From: an uncultured Christensenellaceae bacterium
GTDB lineage: Bacteria > Bacillota > Clostridia > Christensenellales > Borkfalkiaceae
Direction: 5' to 3'
Assembly (NCBI GenBank): GCA_910587365.1
Contig: CAJUKJ010000031.1
Span: forward strand, 1 to 7,528
Length of the DNA: 7,528 nt
Made by a program: the position numbers and the translations under genes. Below the pieces are notes generated by a model. The model did not search any database. It was not told the DNA's origin and saw only the letters and a list, made by a program, of their open reading frames with translations. This document shows positions 1-5,281 of the stretch, piece after piece (the first letter of the stretch is position 1; each line of letters starts with the position of its first letter).

Positions 1-18
1 CGGCTAAGCCTATTTTGA

Positions 19-39
19 ACCACGCGACTATCGCGTGGT
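19..39. terminator. Short GC-rich hairpin at the window edge
   Basis: An 8-bp perfect stem (ACCACGCG on the minus strand) encloses a 5-nt loop. It lies just past the lipoprotein stop codon. Neither strand has a strong T-run after it: TTCAAAATAGG on minus, ATTCTTTAT on plus. It could be a back-up terminator for the minus-strand gene or the terminator of a plus-strand gene outside the window. Confidence 0.4.
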
Positions 40-44
40 ATTCT

Positions 45-1787
45 TTATACAAAAATAACGCAACGGTTTTTCGTTGCGTTATAATAATATTCGGTTATTA
101 CGTTACCGTCTTCATCCAGCTTACCGTCGGTGCAGACAACATTATAACTATACATGTATCTATCCCAATACTCATTTTTTTCAATTGCGTTCCATTGCTC
201 GAGAGTGCCGTTGAATATTATATCATCAATTCCGCAAAAACCGAACGCCGTCATACCGATATTTTGTAAACCTGTCGACAGTGTTAATTTTTTAAGATTA
301 GAGCAATTTGAAAAAGCTTCGCGTCGTATTTCAATTACGGCACCTTCCGGTATGCTTATGCTTGTAATATTATTGTTATCAAAAAATGCAAACGTATTGA
401 TGATATATGAATGGCGTTCAAACTTTTCCGGTAAAGTGATTTGGCTTTCGGTACCCGTATAATCGACAAGATACGTTTTACCGCTTGCCGTGTAGAACGT
501 AAAACCCTCGTCAGTCTTGTGCATTCCGCCAGGAAGCGTTGCGGAAGTCATAACAAGAAGTGCGTACAGACCTATTCCGCCGTAAGGCGCGGTATAGATG
601 TCGCCGCCTTTTTCTATTTCCAGACCCGATAAATTATAAATTTCCCACAGCTTGTAGCAACCGTGAAAAGCATCACTTTCTATTTCGGTTATGTTTTTTG
701 TAACGGTAAAGCTGTTAATACCAAGACAGTTACTGAACGCATATTTACCGATAGCCGTTACTCCGTCGTGCATTTTAACGCCCGTCAGGTTTTTGCGGTT
801 CTGAAACATATAGTCCGAAATTTTAGTCATAGCTTCGGGTATTTCCACAACGCCCGTTATGCCGTAGGGTACGAAAACGCTTTCGGTTACGGCTTTATTG
901 TACAAAATGCCGTCAACGCTTGCGTATTGAGTATTGTCTTTATCGACTTCGATGCTTGTAAGCGCGTCACAATATATTAGTGAATTAGTGTCTATATCCG
1001 TAATACTTGCAGGTATTACCAATCTTTTAAGGCAGTCTATACCTTGACCGAAAGCCCATCTGCCGATAGCAGTTACGGGCTTTTCGTTATATTCAGACGC
1101 AACGGTAATTTCGGTCAATTCGTTTTCGCCCGTGAACATACCGCTGTAATTCTGCATGACCGAATAACTTTGCCCGTCATCGTTTAATACATACTTTAAG
1201 CCGTCGTAAGTAACTGTAACATTGCACTGTGCGGTAACGTCGTCCGCCGACGCCGTAACGATTGCCTCGCCCTGTGCCAATGCGGTAAGCTTTCCGCCGT
1301 CTACCGACACTATTCCCTCCGGCTCGACCGCCCAAACAATTGGCGATTTTGCATTTTCGGGATGAACGGTAGCCGTAAGCGTCGTTTCGCCGTTCTTTAA
1401 AAGCGTAACCGAAGTGTCCATAGAAATGTGTTCGACAAGAGTTTTTGCCCTTACAAAAACCCGACACTCGTGAAAGGTGTTGTCCGCCGTGGCCCTCACA
1501 ATCGCGGTACCTTCCGAAAGTGCGGTTACCTTGCCGTTATTGTCTACGGTAGCAATGCTTTCGTCGTCAACCGTCCAGACAACGGTTTTATTAGTTGCGT
1601 TATCGGGGAAAACGGTTGCCGTCAGAGTTACTTCTTCGCCCACTTCGATATCTAAGTTGTCAGTGCTTAGCGTAACGTCTGTTACGTGTACCGTATCATC
1701 CCTTACCCTTACGCAAGCAGCAAGCGCGAACGTGCAGGTAATTACGCAAACAAGCGTCAAAAATGTGATTAATAGTTTCTTTCTCAT
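45..1787 (-). CDS. Surface lipoprotein: two Big_2 Ig-like domains plus BspA-type leucine-rich repeats
   Basis: A predicted 580-residue exported lipoprotein. The N-terminus MRKKLLITFL is a signal peptide ending in the lipobox LAAC, so Cys25 should be lipidated. Two Big_2 domains follow, at about 33-113 and 117-194, each with the typical ending (GKVTALSEGTAIVRA; GKLTALAQGEAIVTA). Residues about 208-551 are BspA/LRR_5 repeats (AIGRWAFGQ, AIGKYAFSNC, IRREAFSNCSNLKKLTL, NIGMTAFGFC), closing with GTLEQWNAI and CTDG as usual for the family. Such proteins are surface-exposed and often bind host or matrix proteins; the ligand here is unknown. The start at 1787 is chosen because a perfect AAAGGAGG lies 5 nt upstream; an in-frame ATG at 1835 lacks this and would precede the signal peptide with 16 extra residues. 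The gene is monocistronic in the window. Oddity: the last codons run through a terminator hairpin, giving the tail NATKNRCVIFV. Confidence 0.93.
   Translation of the reverse strand: MRKKLLITFLTLVCVITCTFALAACVRVRDDTVHVTDVTLSTDNLDIEVGEEVTLTATVFPDNATNKTVVWTVDDESIATVDNNGKVTALSEGTAIVRATADNTFHECRVFVRAKTLVEHISMDTSVTLLKNGETTLTATVHPENAKSPIVWAVEPEGIVSVDGGKLTALAQGEAIVTASADDVTAQCNVTVTYDGLKYVLNDDGQSYSVMQNYSGMFTGENELTEITVASEYNEKPVTAIGRWAFGQGIDCLKRLVIPASITDIDTNSLIYCDALTSIEVDKDNTQYASVDGILYNKAVTESVFVPYGITGVVEIPEAMTKISDYMFQNRKNLTGVKMHDGVTAIGKYAFSNCLGINSFTVTKNITEIESDAFHGCYKLWEIYNLSGLEIEKGGDIYTAPYGGIGLYALLVMTSATLPGGMHKTDEGFTFYTASGKTYLVDYTGTESQITLPEKFERHSYIINTFAFFDNNNITSISIPEGAVIEIRREAFSNCSNLKKLTLSTGLQNIGMTAFGFCGIDDIIFNGTLEQWNAIEKNEYWDRYMYSYNVVCTDGKLDEDGNVITEYYYNATKNRCVIFV
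50..80 (-). terminator. Intrinsic terminator inside the 3' end of the lipoprotein gene
   Basis: On the minus strand the 9-bp stem AACGCAACG / CGTTGCGTT (80-72 and 65-57) encloses the loop AAAAAC and is followed by ATTTTTGT. This is a standard rho-independent terminator. It lies upstream of the in-frame TAA at 47-45 and encodes residues 570-577 of the lipoprotein. Termination 7-9 nt after the stem would release transcripts before the stop codon. Confidence 0.75.
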
Positions 1788-1858
1788 AAAAACCTCCTTT
1801 AAAAAACGTAATTTCAAAGAAACATAATCTATCAATAATAAGACGAAGCGTGCTTTGC

Positions 1859-1894
1859 TTTTTTATTCAATTTTTTTAATTTTTTTGATTTTTT
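1859..1894. promoter_or_regulatory. Phased T-tracts upstream of the lipoprotein gene
   Basis: Runs of six or seven T occur at 1859-1864, 1871-1877, 1880-1886 and 1889-1894, spaced roughly 9-12 bp between centres. On the minus strand they are A-tracts lying 70-110 bp upstream of the lipoprotein start. Phased A-tracts bend DNA and can act as UP-elements. No good -35/-10 pair was found between them and the start codon, so a promoter role is inference. Confidence 0.35.
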
Positions 1895-1899
1895 AATAA

Positions 1900-1933
1900 A
1901 AAAGACGGAACTTGAATTCAAGTTCCGTCTTTT
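1900..1933. terminator. Perfect 34-bp palindrome, likely bidirectional terminator
   Basis: A perfect palindrome centred on GAATTC, with a stem of up to 15 bp (core GACGGAACTTG / CAAGTTCCGTC) and an AATT loop. On the minus strand the stem is followed by TTTTTTATT, a good terminator tail. On the plus strand it is followed by TTTTAAAATTTT. It most likely ends minus-strand transcripts coming from the regulator operon and insulates the lipoprotein gene. Confidence 0.7.
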
Positions 1934-1950
1934 AAAATTTTGCACATCTT

Positions 1951-2098
1951 GCCTTCCCCCTTAAAAAAGGGGGAAGGGTAGGGTTGAGGGTTGTGTAATC
2001 CTACCAAATAATAATGCATATTTCAACACAACCCTCATCCGTCTTATTCTCGCTACGCTACGAATAAGCCACCTTCCCCCTTTTTTAAGGGGGAAGGC
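1951..2098. repeat. 148-bp composite palindromic element, MITE- or REP-like
   Basis: The outer 27 bp at 1951-1977 and 2072-2098 are perfect inverted copies of each other, and each is itself a hairpin (11-bp stem CCTTCCCCCTT with 4-nt loop). Inside lies a second inverted pair, 1982-1996 versus 2025-2039 or so (GAGGGTTGTGT / ACACAACCCTC core, one mismatch in 15). The right half alone carries an extra small hairpin (CTTATTC 2043-2049 / GAATAAG 2062-2068). There is no transposase, and no clear target-site duplication beyond a possible TT. The motif resembles, from memory, dispersed intergenic elements of gut Clostridia (CTCATCCGTC ... CCACCTTCCCC). It is probably mobilised in trans, which is inference. 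Confidence 0.7.
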
Positions 2099-2164
2099 TT
2101 TAATTTAGAAGAAATGGCAAAACGGCTCGATGAAATATACCAGATACTCAAAAACGACGAATAA
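2099..2164 (+). pseudogene. Possible orphan C-terminal coding tail next to the repeat
   Basis: Directly after the palindromic element, one plus frame reads FNLEEMAKRLDEIYQILKNDE and then TAA (2162-2164). The peptide is helical and amphipathic, with codon use like a real gene end. An ATG at 2114 would give a 16-residue peptide but lacks a good ribosome binding site. The frame continues upstream only into the repeat and meets a stop at 2012-2014. It may be the leftover 3' end of a disrupted gene, or chance. Confidence 0.25.
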
Positions 2165-2193
2165 AAGTAAAAATTATTATTAAATAAATTACG

Positions 2194-2225
2194 GCGCGGG
2201 CAAAAATCACATTTTTTGCCCGCGC
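2194..2225. repeat. 13-bp perfect hairpin
   Basis: GCGCGGGCAAAAA (2194-2206) pairs perfectly with TTTTTGCCCGCGC (2213-2225) across a 6-nt loop. The tail on the minus strand is CGTAATTTATTT, moderately T-rich; on the plus strand there is no T-run. It could terminate minus-strand transcripts from the structured region at 2263-2373. Confidence 0.55.
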
Positions 2226-2262
2226 ACTCAATTTGCGAAAACTTTCGCCTTTGCGCCATATC

Positions 2263-2373
2263 ATCTGAATAATAATAAAGTGCGCAAAGCTTCACTGCGT
2301 TCGCGCAGTAGATTGAATTGCCGCACGCGAGCATAGCGACGCTTTGCACACCTTATTTTAAAAAGTTTCAGAT
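2263..2373 (-). ncRNA. Candidate structured RNA or repeat with a long stem
   Basis: Positions 2274-2290 and 2341-2357 form a 17-bp stem. Its two imperfect pairs are G-U wobbles when the minus strand is the RNA, but C-A and A-C mismatches when the plus strand is. An outer 7-bp stem (ATCTGAA 2263-2269 / TTCAGAT 2367-2373) and an inner 6-bp hairpin (ACTGCG 2294-2299 / CGCAGT 2304-2309, 4-nt loop) nest around and inside it. This favours minus-strand transcription as a small RNA or a 3'-UTR structure. I recognise no named family. Confidence 0.35.
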
Positions 2374-2386
2374 TATTATTGTGCAA

Positions 2387-2421
2387 ATTATATAATAAGT
2401 TTGCCCTTATGATTGCGGCAA
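2387..2421 (-). promoter_or_regulatory. Weak minus-strand promoter candidate for the structured element
   Basis: On the minus strand TTGCCG (2421-2416) is followed after 18 nt by TATTAT (2397-2392), with an overlapping TATAAT at 2392-2387. A start near 2385 would lie just ahead of the structured element at 2373-2263. AT-rich sequence gives such matches by chance, so support is weak. Confidence 0.25.
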
Positions 2422-2431
2422 GAAAGGGCGA

Positions 2432-2474
2432 GGACAAATTTCTCAAAACAGCACAGTGCGCTGTTTTGTTGTCC
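2432..2474. repeat. Bulged hairpin
   Basis: An inner 9-bp stem (CAAAACAGC 2444-2452 / GCTGTTTTG 2460-2468) and an outer 6-bp stem (GGACAA 2432-2437 / TTGTCC 2469-2474) are separated by a 6-nt bulge on one side. No terminator tail follows on either strand. Confidence 0.45.
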
Positions 2475-2481
2475 GAGGTAA

Positions 2482-2540
2482 GCTTGCGCATAATGCAAGG
2501 CGCAAGCGATGACCGAACGCACTGTTTTCATTGCAGTGCG
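2482..2540. repeat. Two further hairpins in tandem
   Basis: GCTTGCGC (2482-2489) pairs with GCGCAAGC (2500-2507), and CGCACTG (2518-2524) pairs with CAGTGCG (2534-2540). They are perfect stems of 8 and 7 bp with loops of 10 and 9 nt, only 10 nt apart. Neither has a T-run. They continue the hairpin series between the regulator stop and the palindromic element. Confidence 0.45.
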
Positions 2541-2559
2541 AGAGAAACGCCTTTCAAAT

Positions 2560-2600
2560 CACGGAAATTTCTTGTCGCAGAATAGACAAGAAATTTCGTG
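2560..2600 (-). terminator. Long hairpin just after the response regulator
   Basis: Positions 2564-2576 and 2585-2597 pair over 13 bp (GAAATTTCTTGTC with its complement). Three more pairs (CAC 2560-2562 / GTG 2598-2600) extend it past a single bulged G. It begins 3 nt beyond the regulator stop codon, the place expected for the operon terminator or an mRNA 3' stabiliser. The minus-strand tail GATTTGAAAGG is poor in T, so termination may be partial. Confidence 0.5.
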
Positions 2601-2603
2601 AAC

Positions 2604-3242
2604 TTAAACCAATTCTTTTATTTTCTGCATTGCGGCAGAGCGGCCTTCAACGCCGAGCTTGGAATATATCGAACTGATATAATTGCGCGCAGTACCGTCG
2701 GAAAGCTTCATTGCGGAAGCTATCTGCCTGTTGGTAAAGCCGTCGTTAAGCATAAGCGCGATTTCCACCTCCCTGTCGGAAAGGTTGTAATTTCTTTTAA
2801 GCTTGATTTCCTTATCGGAAGAAACCATCATCGCCGCGTCCGTAATCTTTTTAGCTATCTTGGAAGGGAGAATAGTGTCGCCCGCATAAGCGTTTTTAAT
2901 TGCGTCTATAAGCGCGGTTGACCCGATATCCTTTAAAAGATAACCGCTTGCGCCGTTATTAATCGCGCTTAGTATATAGTCGCTGTCGTCAAAGGTTGTT
3001 AAAATAATTATCTTTATTTTATCGTCAATCTCTTTTATTCGCTTGGTTGCGACTACGCCGTTCATATTCGGCATACGGATATCTATAAGCACTACGTCGG
3101 GCTTATGCTTGCCAGTGAACGCGACGGCTTCCGCCCCGTCCGACGCGATACCCAAAACCTTGAAATCGGGGCAGGTTTCAAGCACGCTTTTAATGCCTTC
3201 CGCCAATATCATCTGGTCGTCAACAATAAGTATTTTAATCAC
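2604..3242 (-). CDS. NarL/FixJ-family response regulator
   Basis: A 212-residue DNA-binding response regulator, the cytoplasmic partner of the adjacent kinase. The N-terminal receiver domain (about 1-120) has the acidic pair Asp8/Asp9, the phospho-acceptor Asp54 (VVLIDIRMPNMNG), Thr82/Thr83 and Lys104 (GYLLKDI). The C-terminal LuxR-type helix-turn-helix spans about 151-205 (NLSDREVEIALMLNDGFTNR, then SDGTARNYIS). Length is normal for the family, and the recognition-helix region resembles DesR/LiaR-type regulators. Translation starts at GTG (3242-3240), supported by AAGGAG 10 nt upstream inside the kinase gene's end. The kinase TAA is 1 nt before this start, so the two are co-transcribed and probably translationally coupled. 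Target genes cannot be identified from the window; autoregulation of the radC promoter is possible but unproven. Confidence 0.94.
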   Translation of the reverse strand: MIKILIVDDQMILAEGIKSVLETCPDFKVLGIASDGAEAVAFTGKHKPDVVLIDIRMPNMNGVVATKRIKEIDDKIKIIILTTFDDSDYILSAINNGASGYLLKDIGSTALIDAIKNAYAGDTILPSKIAKKITDAAMMVSSDKEIKLKRNYNLSDREVEIALMLNDGFTNRQIASAMKLSDGTARNYISSIYSKLGVEGRSAAMQKIKELV

Positions 3243-3243
3243 T

Positions 3244-4491
3244 TTATGCTTTCTCCTTTTCGTCTTCTTTCAAAGGCAACGTAATTTCCACCTCGAACCC
3301 TTCGCCCGACTCGCTTGAAAAACAACACTTTCCGCCCAAAGCTTCCGCCTTTTCACGCATTCCTTTCAAACCGAAGCCTTCGTTAAGCCCGCCATCGATT
3401 CCGCATCCGTTATCGGAAACCAACAGACAAACGTCGGAAAAGGATTTTTTCATTTCAAGATAAAAAGCCGTAGCCTTGCCGTGTCTTATTCCGTTTGCAA
3501 GACACTCTTTAACGGTGTTAATTACGAAGCGGTACTCCTCGCTGCCCAAAGATACGTCGTCTAAATCGTAGCGGATTTTAAGCTCGGTACCGTCGATGGT
3601 CTGGGCTATTATTTCTTCTATTTCCTCACGGAGCGTGCGCGCCTGCGCTCTTCCCGCAAGCAGATGAACGCTTTGGCGCATTTGCTCCAACGCGTTTTTC
3701 GCCTGTATGTTTGCGGATATAATTCTGTTTTTCGCCTCTTCGGGATTGCTGTCTATCAAAAGCTTTGCCGCTTCCGTCTGCATAATTACCGTCGTCATAG
3801 AATGACCCGCGTTGTCGTGAATATCCTTTGCGATACGGTTTCTCTCCTCGTAAACTGCCGTCTGTGAAAATTTTTCGTACACATCTTTAAGTCTGGCTTT
3901 GCTTTCGTCGGCTTCCTGCAATGCTTGGCGTAGCTGCACGTGTTTGACGTAAAACCTTAAAATGAAGTTGATTACCATAAAGTCGATTGCAATAAGCACT
4001 ACGCCCGTTACACAGTCGCCGAAAACCTGAACAATGACCTGATAAGGCGAATCGCCGCTGTACGAAACTATCCAGCCGCATACGAACGAAACTGCGTACA
4101 GTCCGCAGCTTACCCCGAAAAGGATACTGTTCTTCTTTAAATCGTTAACCGAAATATAAAATTGGGTAAGCACTATGCAGTATAACGCGGAAAGATAAGA
4201 GTTGCCGGTAGTAAGACAAATAATAAAAAGCAGAACCGAGTCTACCCCGTAAAAAACCATTTTGGCAGTAAAGTTTTTAATAACGAAGGAGTCTGAAATT
4301 TCCGCTACGGCAAGAAGCCCGCAGCTTGCAATTACGATGATGAGCTTTGCCAGCCCGCCGTCTTCAATATACTTCGTAATATACTGGGCGCAAATGATTA
4401 CTATAATTACTAGCAAAAGCACCGTAAGTATAAGCTTTACGTATTGTACAATCTGTTTGTCATTTAAATTCAATCGGAATTCCTTATCCAT
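3244..4491 (-). CDS. Membrane sensor histidine kinase, HisKA_3 type (DesK/NarX-like)
   Basis: A 415-residue integral-membrane kinase. About five or six hydrophobic segments fill residues 18-180 (near 18-35, 47-63, 78-94, 100-115, 122-142, 156-180) with almost no extracytoplasmic domain, suggesting it senses something in or at the membrane. A charged, coiled-coil-like linker (about 181-215) leads to the HisKA_3 dimerisation domain with His225 in RIAKDIHDNAGH; the Asp-x-x-x-His part is the expected phosphatase motif. The HATPase domain shows the N box ECLANGIRHG, DNGCGID and GFGLKGMREKAEALGG. I chose ATG 4491-4489 because it overlaps the radC stop by 8 nt, suiting translational coupling. There is no clear ribosome binding site; an in-frame ATG at 4530 would add MKLKADARLIIFL. 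The signal is unknown. Confidence 0.93.
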   Translation of the reverse strand: MDKEFRLNLNDKQIVQYVKLILTVLLLVIIVIICAQYITKYIEDGGLAKLIIVIASCGLLAVAEISDSFVIKNFTAKMVFYGVDSVLLFIICLTTGNSYLSALYCIVLTQFYISVNDLKKNSILFGVSCGLYAVSFVCGWIVSYSGDSPYQVIVQVFGDCVTGVVLIAIDFMVINFILRFYVKHVQLRQALQEADESKARLKDVYEKFSQTAVYEERNRIAKDIHDNAGHSMTTVIMQTEAAKLLIDSNPEEAKNRIISANIQAKNALEQMRQSVHLLAGRAQARTLREEIEEIIAQTIDGTELKIRYDLDDVSLGSEEYRFVINTVKECLANGIRHGKATAFYLEMKKSFSDVCLLVSDNGCGIDGGLNEGFGLKGMREKAEALGGKCCFSSESGEGFEVEITLPLKEDEKEKA

Positions 4492-5182
4492 TAAAAAAAT
4501 TATCAAGCGTGCATCGGCTTTTAATTTCATTAAGCCTGCCCGCGTCCTTATAGCTATAAAAATTACCGTCCGAATATATCAGATGGTCGAGCAAAACGAC
4601 GTTGTTCAAATTGCATATTATCTGCATACGGCCTGTAAACTTATCATCGTTGGCGGAAGGATTGACAGACCCGTTTAAATGATTGTGCGCGACAATTATG
4701 GAATACGGCTTTACAAGCGCGATTTTTTTAATTACCTCGTCACTGGTAACAGAAGCCTTGTTTCTGTCGAACGAAGTATAGCTGAACTGCCTTTTTACCT
4801 TTCCTCCCCTGTCGAGAAAGTAAAGCTCAAGCTTTTCCTCCGAAACGTTTTTAAAGCGCATCGAAACGAATTTTTTACAGTCGCCGAATGTCTTTAAAAC
4901 CGCTACGCCCTCAACGTTGCCTATGCGTTCATAGCAACGTCCCAAAGCTTTTAAATAGTTTGCCACACTGCTTCCCGCACCGAAAACGCTTTTTATCTCT
5001 TCGTCGGTCGCATTAAAAACCTCTTTCAAAGAGCCGAACCTGTCCAAAAGCTCGTGCGCAAGCGGGTTGGTATTTTTCCTCGGACACACAAAGAAAAGCA
5101 AAATTTCCAACAATTCGTGGTCGTACAAATCATCGTCGTTTGAAAGCTTGGCAAGCATTCTTTGTCTGTGTCCCTCGTGCAA
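4484..5182 (-). CDS. radC: RadC-family JAB/MPN (JAMM) domain protein
   Basis: A 232-residue RadC-like protein. An N-terminal helical region (about 1-85, MHEGHRQRM then HELLEILLFF) is followed by the JAMM metalloprotease-fold domain. The zinc motif is intact: His-x-His then ten residues then Asp in AHNHLNGSVNPSAND, with a candidate catalytic Glu in EKLELYFLD. The usual family form is HNHPSG, so Leu and Asn replace Pro and Ser here. RadC was once linked to DNA repair, but its biochemical role is unsettled and many copies lie near mobile or competence functions. Translation starts at TTG (5182-5180), with GAGGG 7 nt upstream; the first ATG downstream would cut off the conserved MHEGHRQR start. 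It is first in a three-gene operon with the kinase and regulator. The 20 residues after the usual end (NFYSYKDAG) overlap the kinase start. Confidence 0.92.
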   Translation of the reverse strand: MHEGHRQRMLAKLSNDDDLYDHELLEILLFFVCPRKNTNPLAHELLDRFGSLKEVFNATDEEIKSVFGAGSSVANYLKALGRCYERIGNVEGVAVLKTFGDCKKFVSMRFKNVSEEKLELYFLDRGGKVKRQFSYTSFDRNKASVTSDEVIKKIALVKPYSIIVAHNHLNGSVNPSANDDKFTGRMQIICNLNNVVLLDHLIYSDGNFYSYKDAGRLNEIKSRCTLDNFFNG

Positions 5183-5217
5183 AATTTTTCCCTCTTGTAA
5201 AATTTTATGCTAAATTC

Positions 5218-5246
5218 ATTTTACCATAAAAAATAAAAAGTGTATA
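5218..5246 (-). promoter_or_regulatory. Predicted promoter of the radC operon
   Basis: On the minus strand TATACA (5246-5241) is separated by 17 nt from TAAAAT (5223-5218), which is preceded by TGG, an extended -10. The predicted start is near 5211, giving a leader of about 29 nt before the TTG start. It overlaps the plus-strand promoter over nearly its whole length. Confidence 0.5.
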
Positions 5247-5248
5247 AT
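5220..5248 (+). promoter_or_regulatory. Predicted promoter of the dipeptidase gene
   Basis: TTTACC (5220-5225), 17 nt, then a consensus TATAAT (5243-5248). The predicted start is near 5255, leaving about 27 nt before the ATG at 5282 and placing AAAAAAGGA (5265-5273) as ribosome binding site. The -35 shares bases with the minus-strand -10, and vice versa. Confidence 0.55.
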
Positions 5249-5281
5249 AATTTTAAGCTAAATTTAAAAAAGGATTATATT

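Larger units (their letters stand above)
1788..2603. other. Gene-poor, hairpin-rich intergenic region
   Basis: About 816 bp between the lipoprotein start and the response regulator stop. Open frames on both strands show no ribosome binding site plus family-like protein. Instead there are, in order, phased T-tracts, a bidirectional terminator, a 148-bp composite palindrome, a possible orphan coding tail, and at least six further inverted repeats. In the minus direction, all of it beyond 2603 could be 3' untranslated region of the radC-kinase-regulator operon. It looks like an accretion site for small repeats or a set of small structured RNAs; the sequence alone does not decide. Confidence 0.7.
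5202..5264. repeat. 15-bp direct repeat flanking the divergent promoters
   Basis: ATTTTATGCTAAATT (5202-5216) and ATTTTAAGCTAAATT (5250-5264) match at 14 of 15 positions, with starts 48 bp apart. Each copy covers the predicted transcription start of one of the two divergent promoters. They could be operator sites for a shared regulator. Given the AT-rich context, chance similarity cannot be excluded. Confidence 0.4.

Noticed and set aside
1788..1835. Longer lipoprotein start at the ATG ending at 1835
   Set aside because: It would put 16 residues before a normal signal peptide, while the start at 1787 has a perfect AAAGGAGG 5 nt upstream.
1842..1866. Plus-strand terminator at AAGC ... GCTTTTTTATT
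   Set aside because: The stem is only about 4-5 bp and no plus-strand gene precedes it.
1951..2098. Insertion sequence
   Set aside because: It has terminal inverted repeats but only 148 bp, no transposase frame, and no clear target duplication.
2053..2491. Open frames of 76-98 codons on the minus strand in the intergenic region
   Set aside because: They run through the palindromic repeat and hairpins, have no ribosome binding site and no family-like sequence.
2379..2585. A 68-codon plus-strand open frame
   Set aside because: It covers four inverted repeats, lacks a ribosome binding site, and its composition (Cys- and Arg-rich, no domain) is not gene-like.
1951..2600. CRISPR array or integron-like array
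   Set aside because: The hairpins differ in sequence and spacing, no repeat-spacer periodicity exists, and no cas or integrase gene is nearby.
4492..4530. Upstream ATG for the kinase at 4530
   Set aside because: It would extend the overlap with radC to 47 nt and add 13 residues with only a weak ribosome binding site; kept as an alternative.
5240..5281. GTG start at 5240 for the dipeptidase
   Set aside because: It lies in the predicted -10 region; ATG 5282 has a good ribosome binding site and matches the family's N-terminus.
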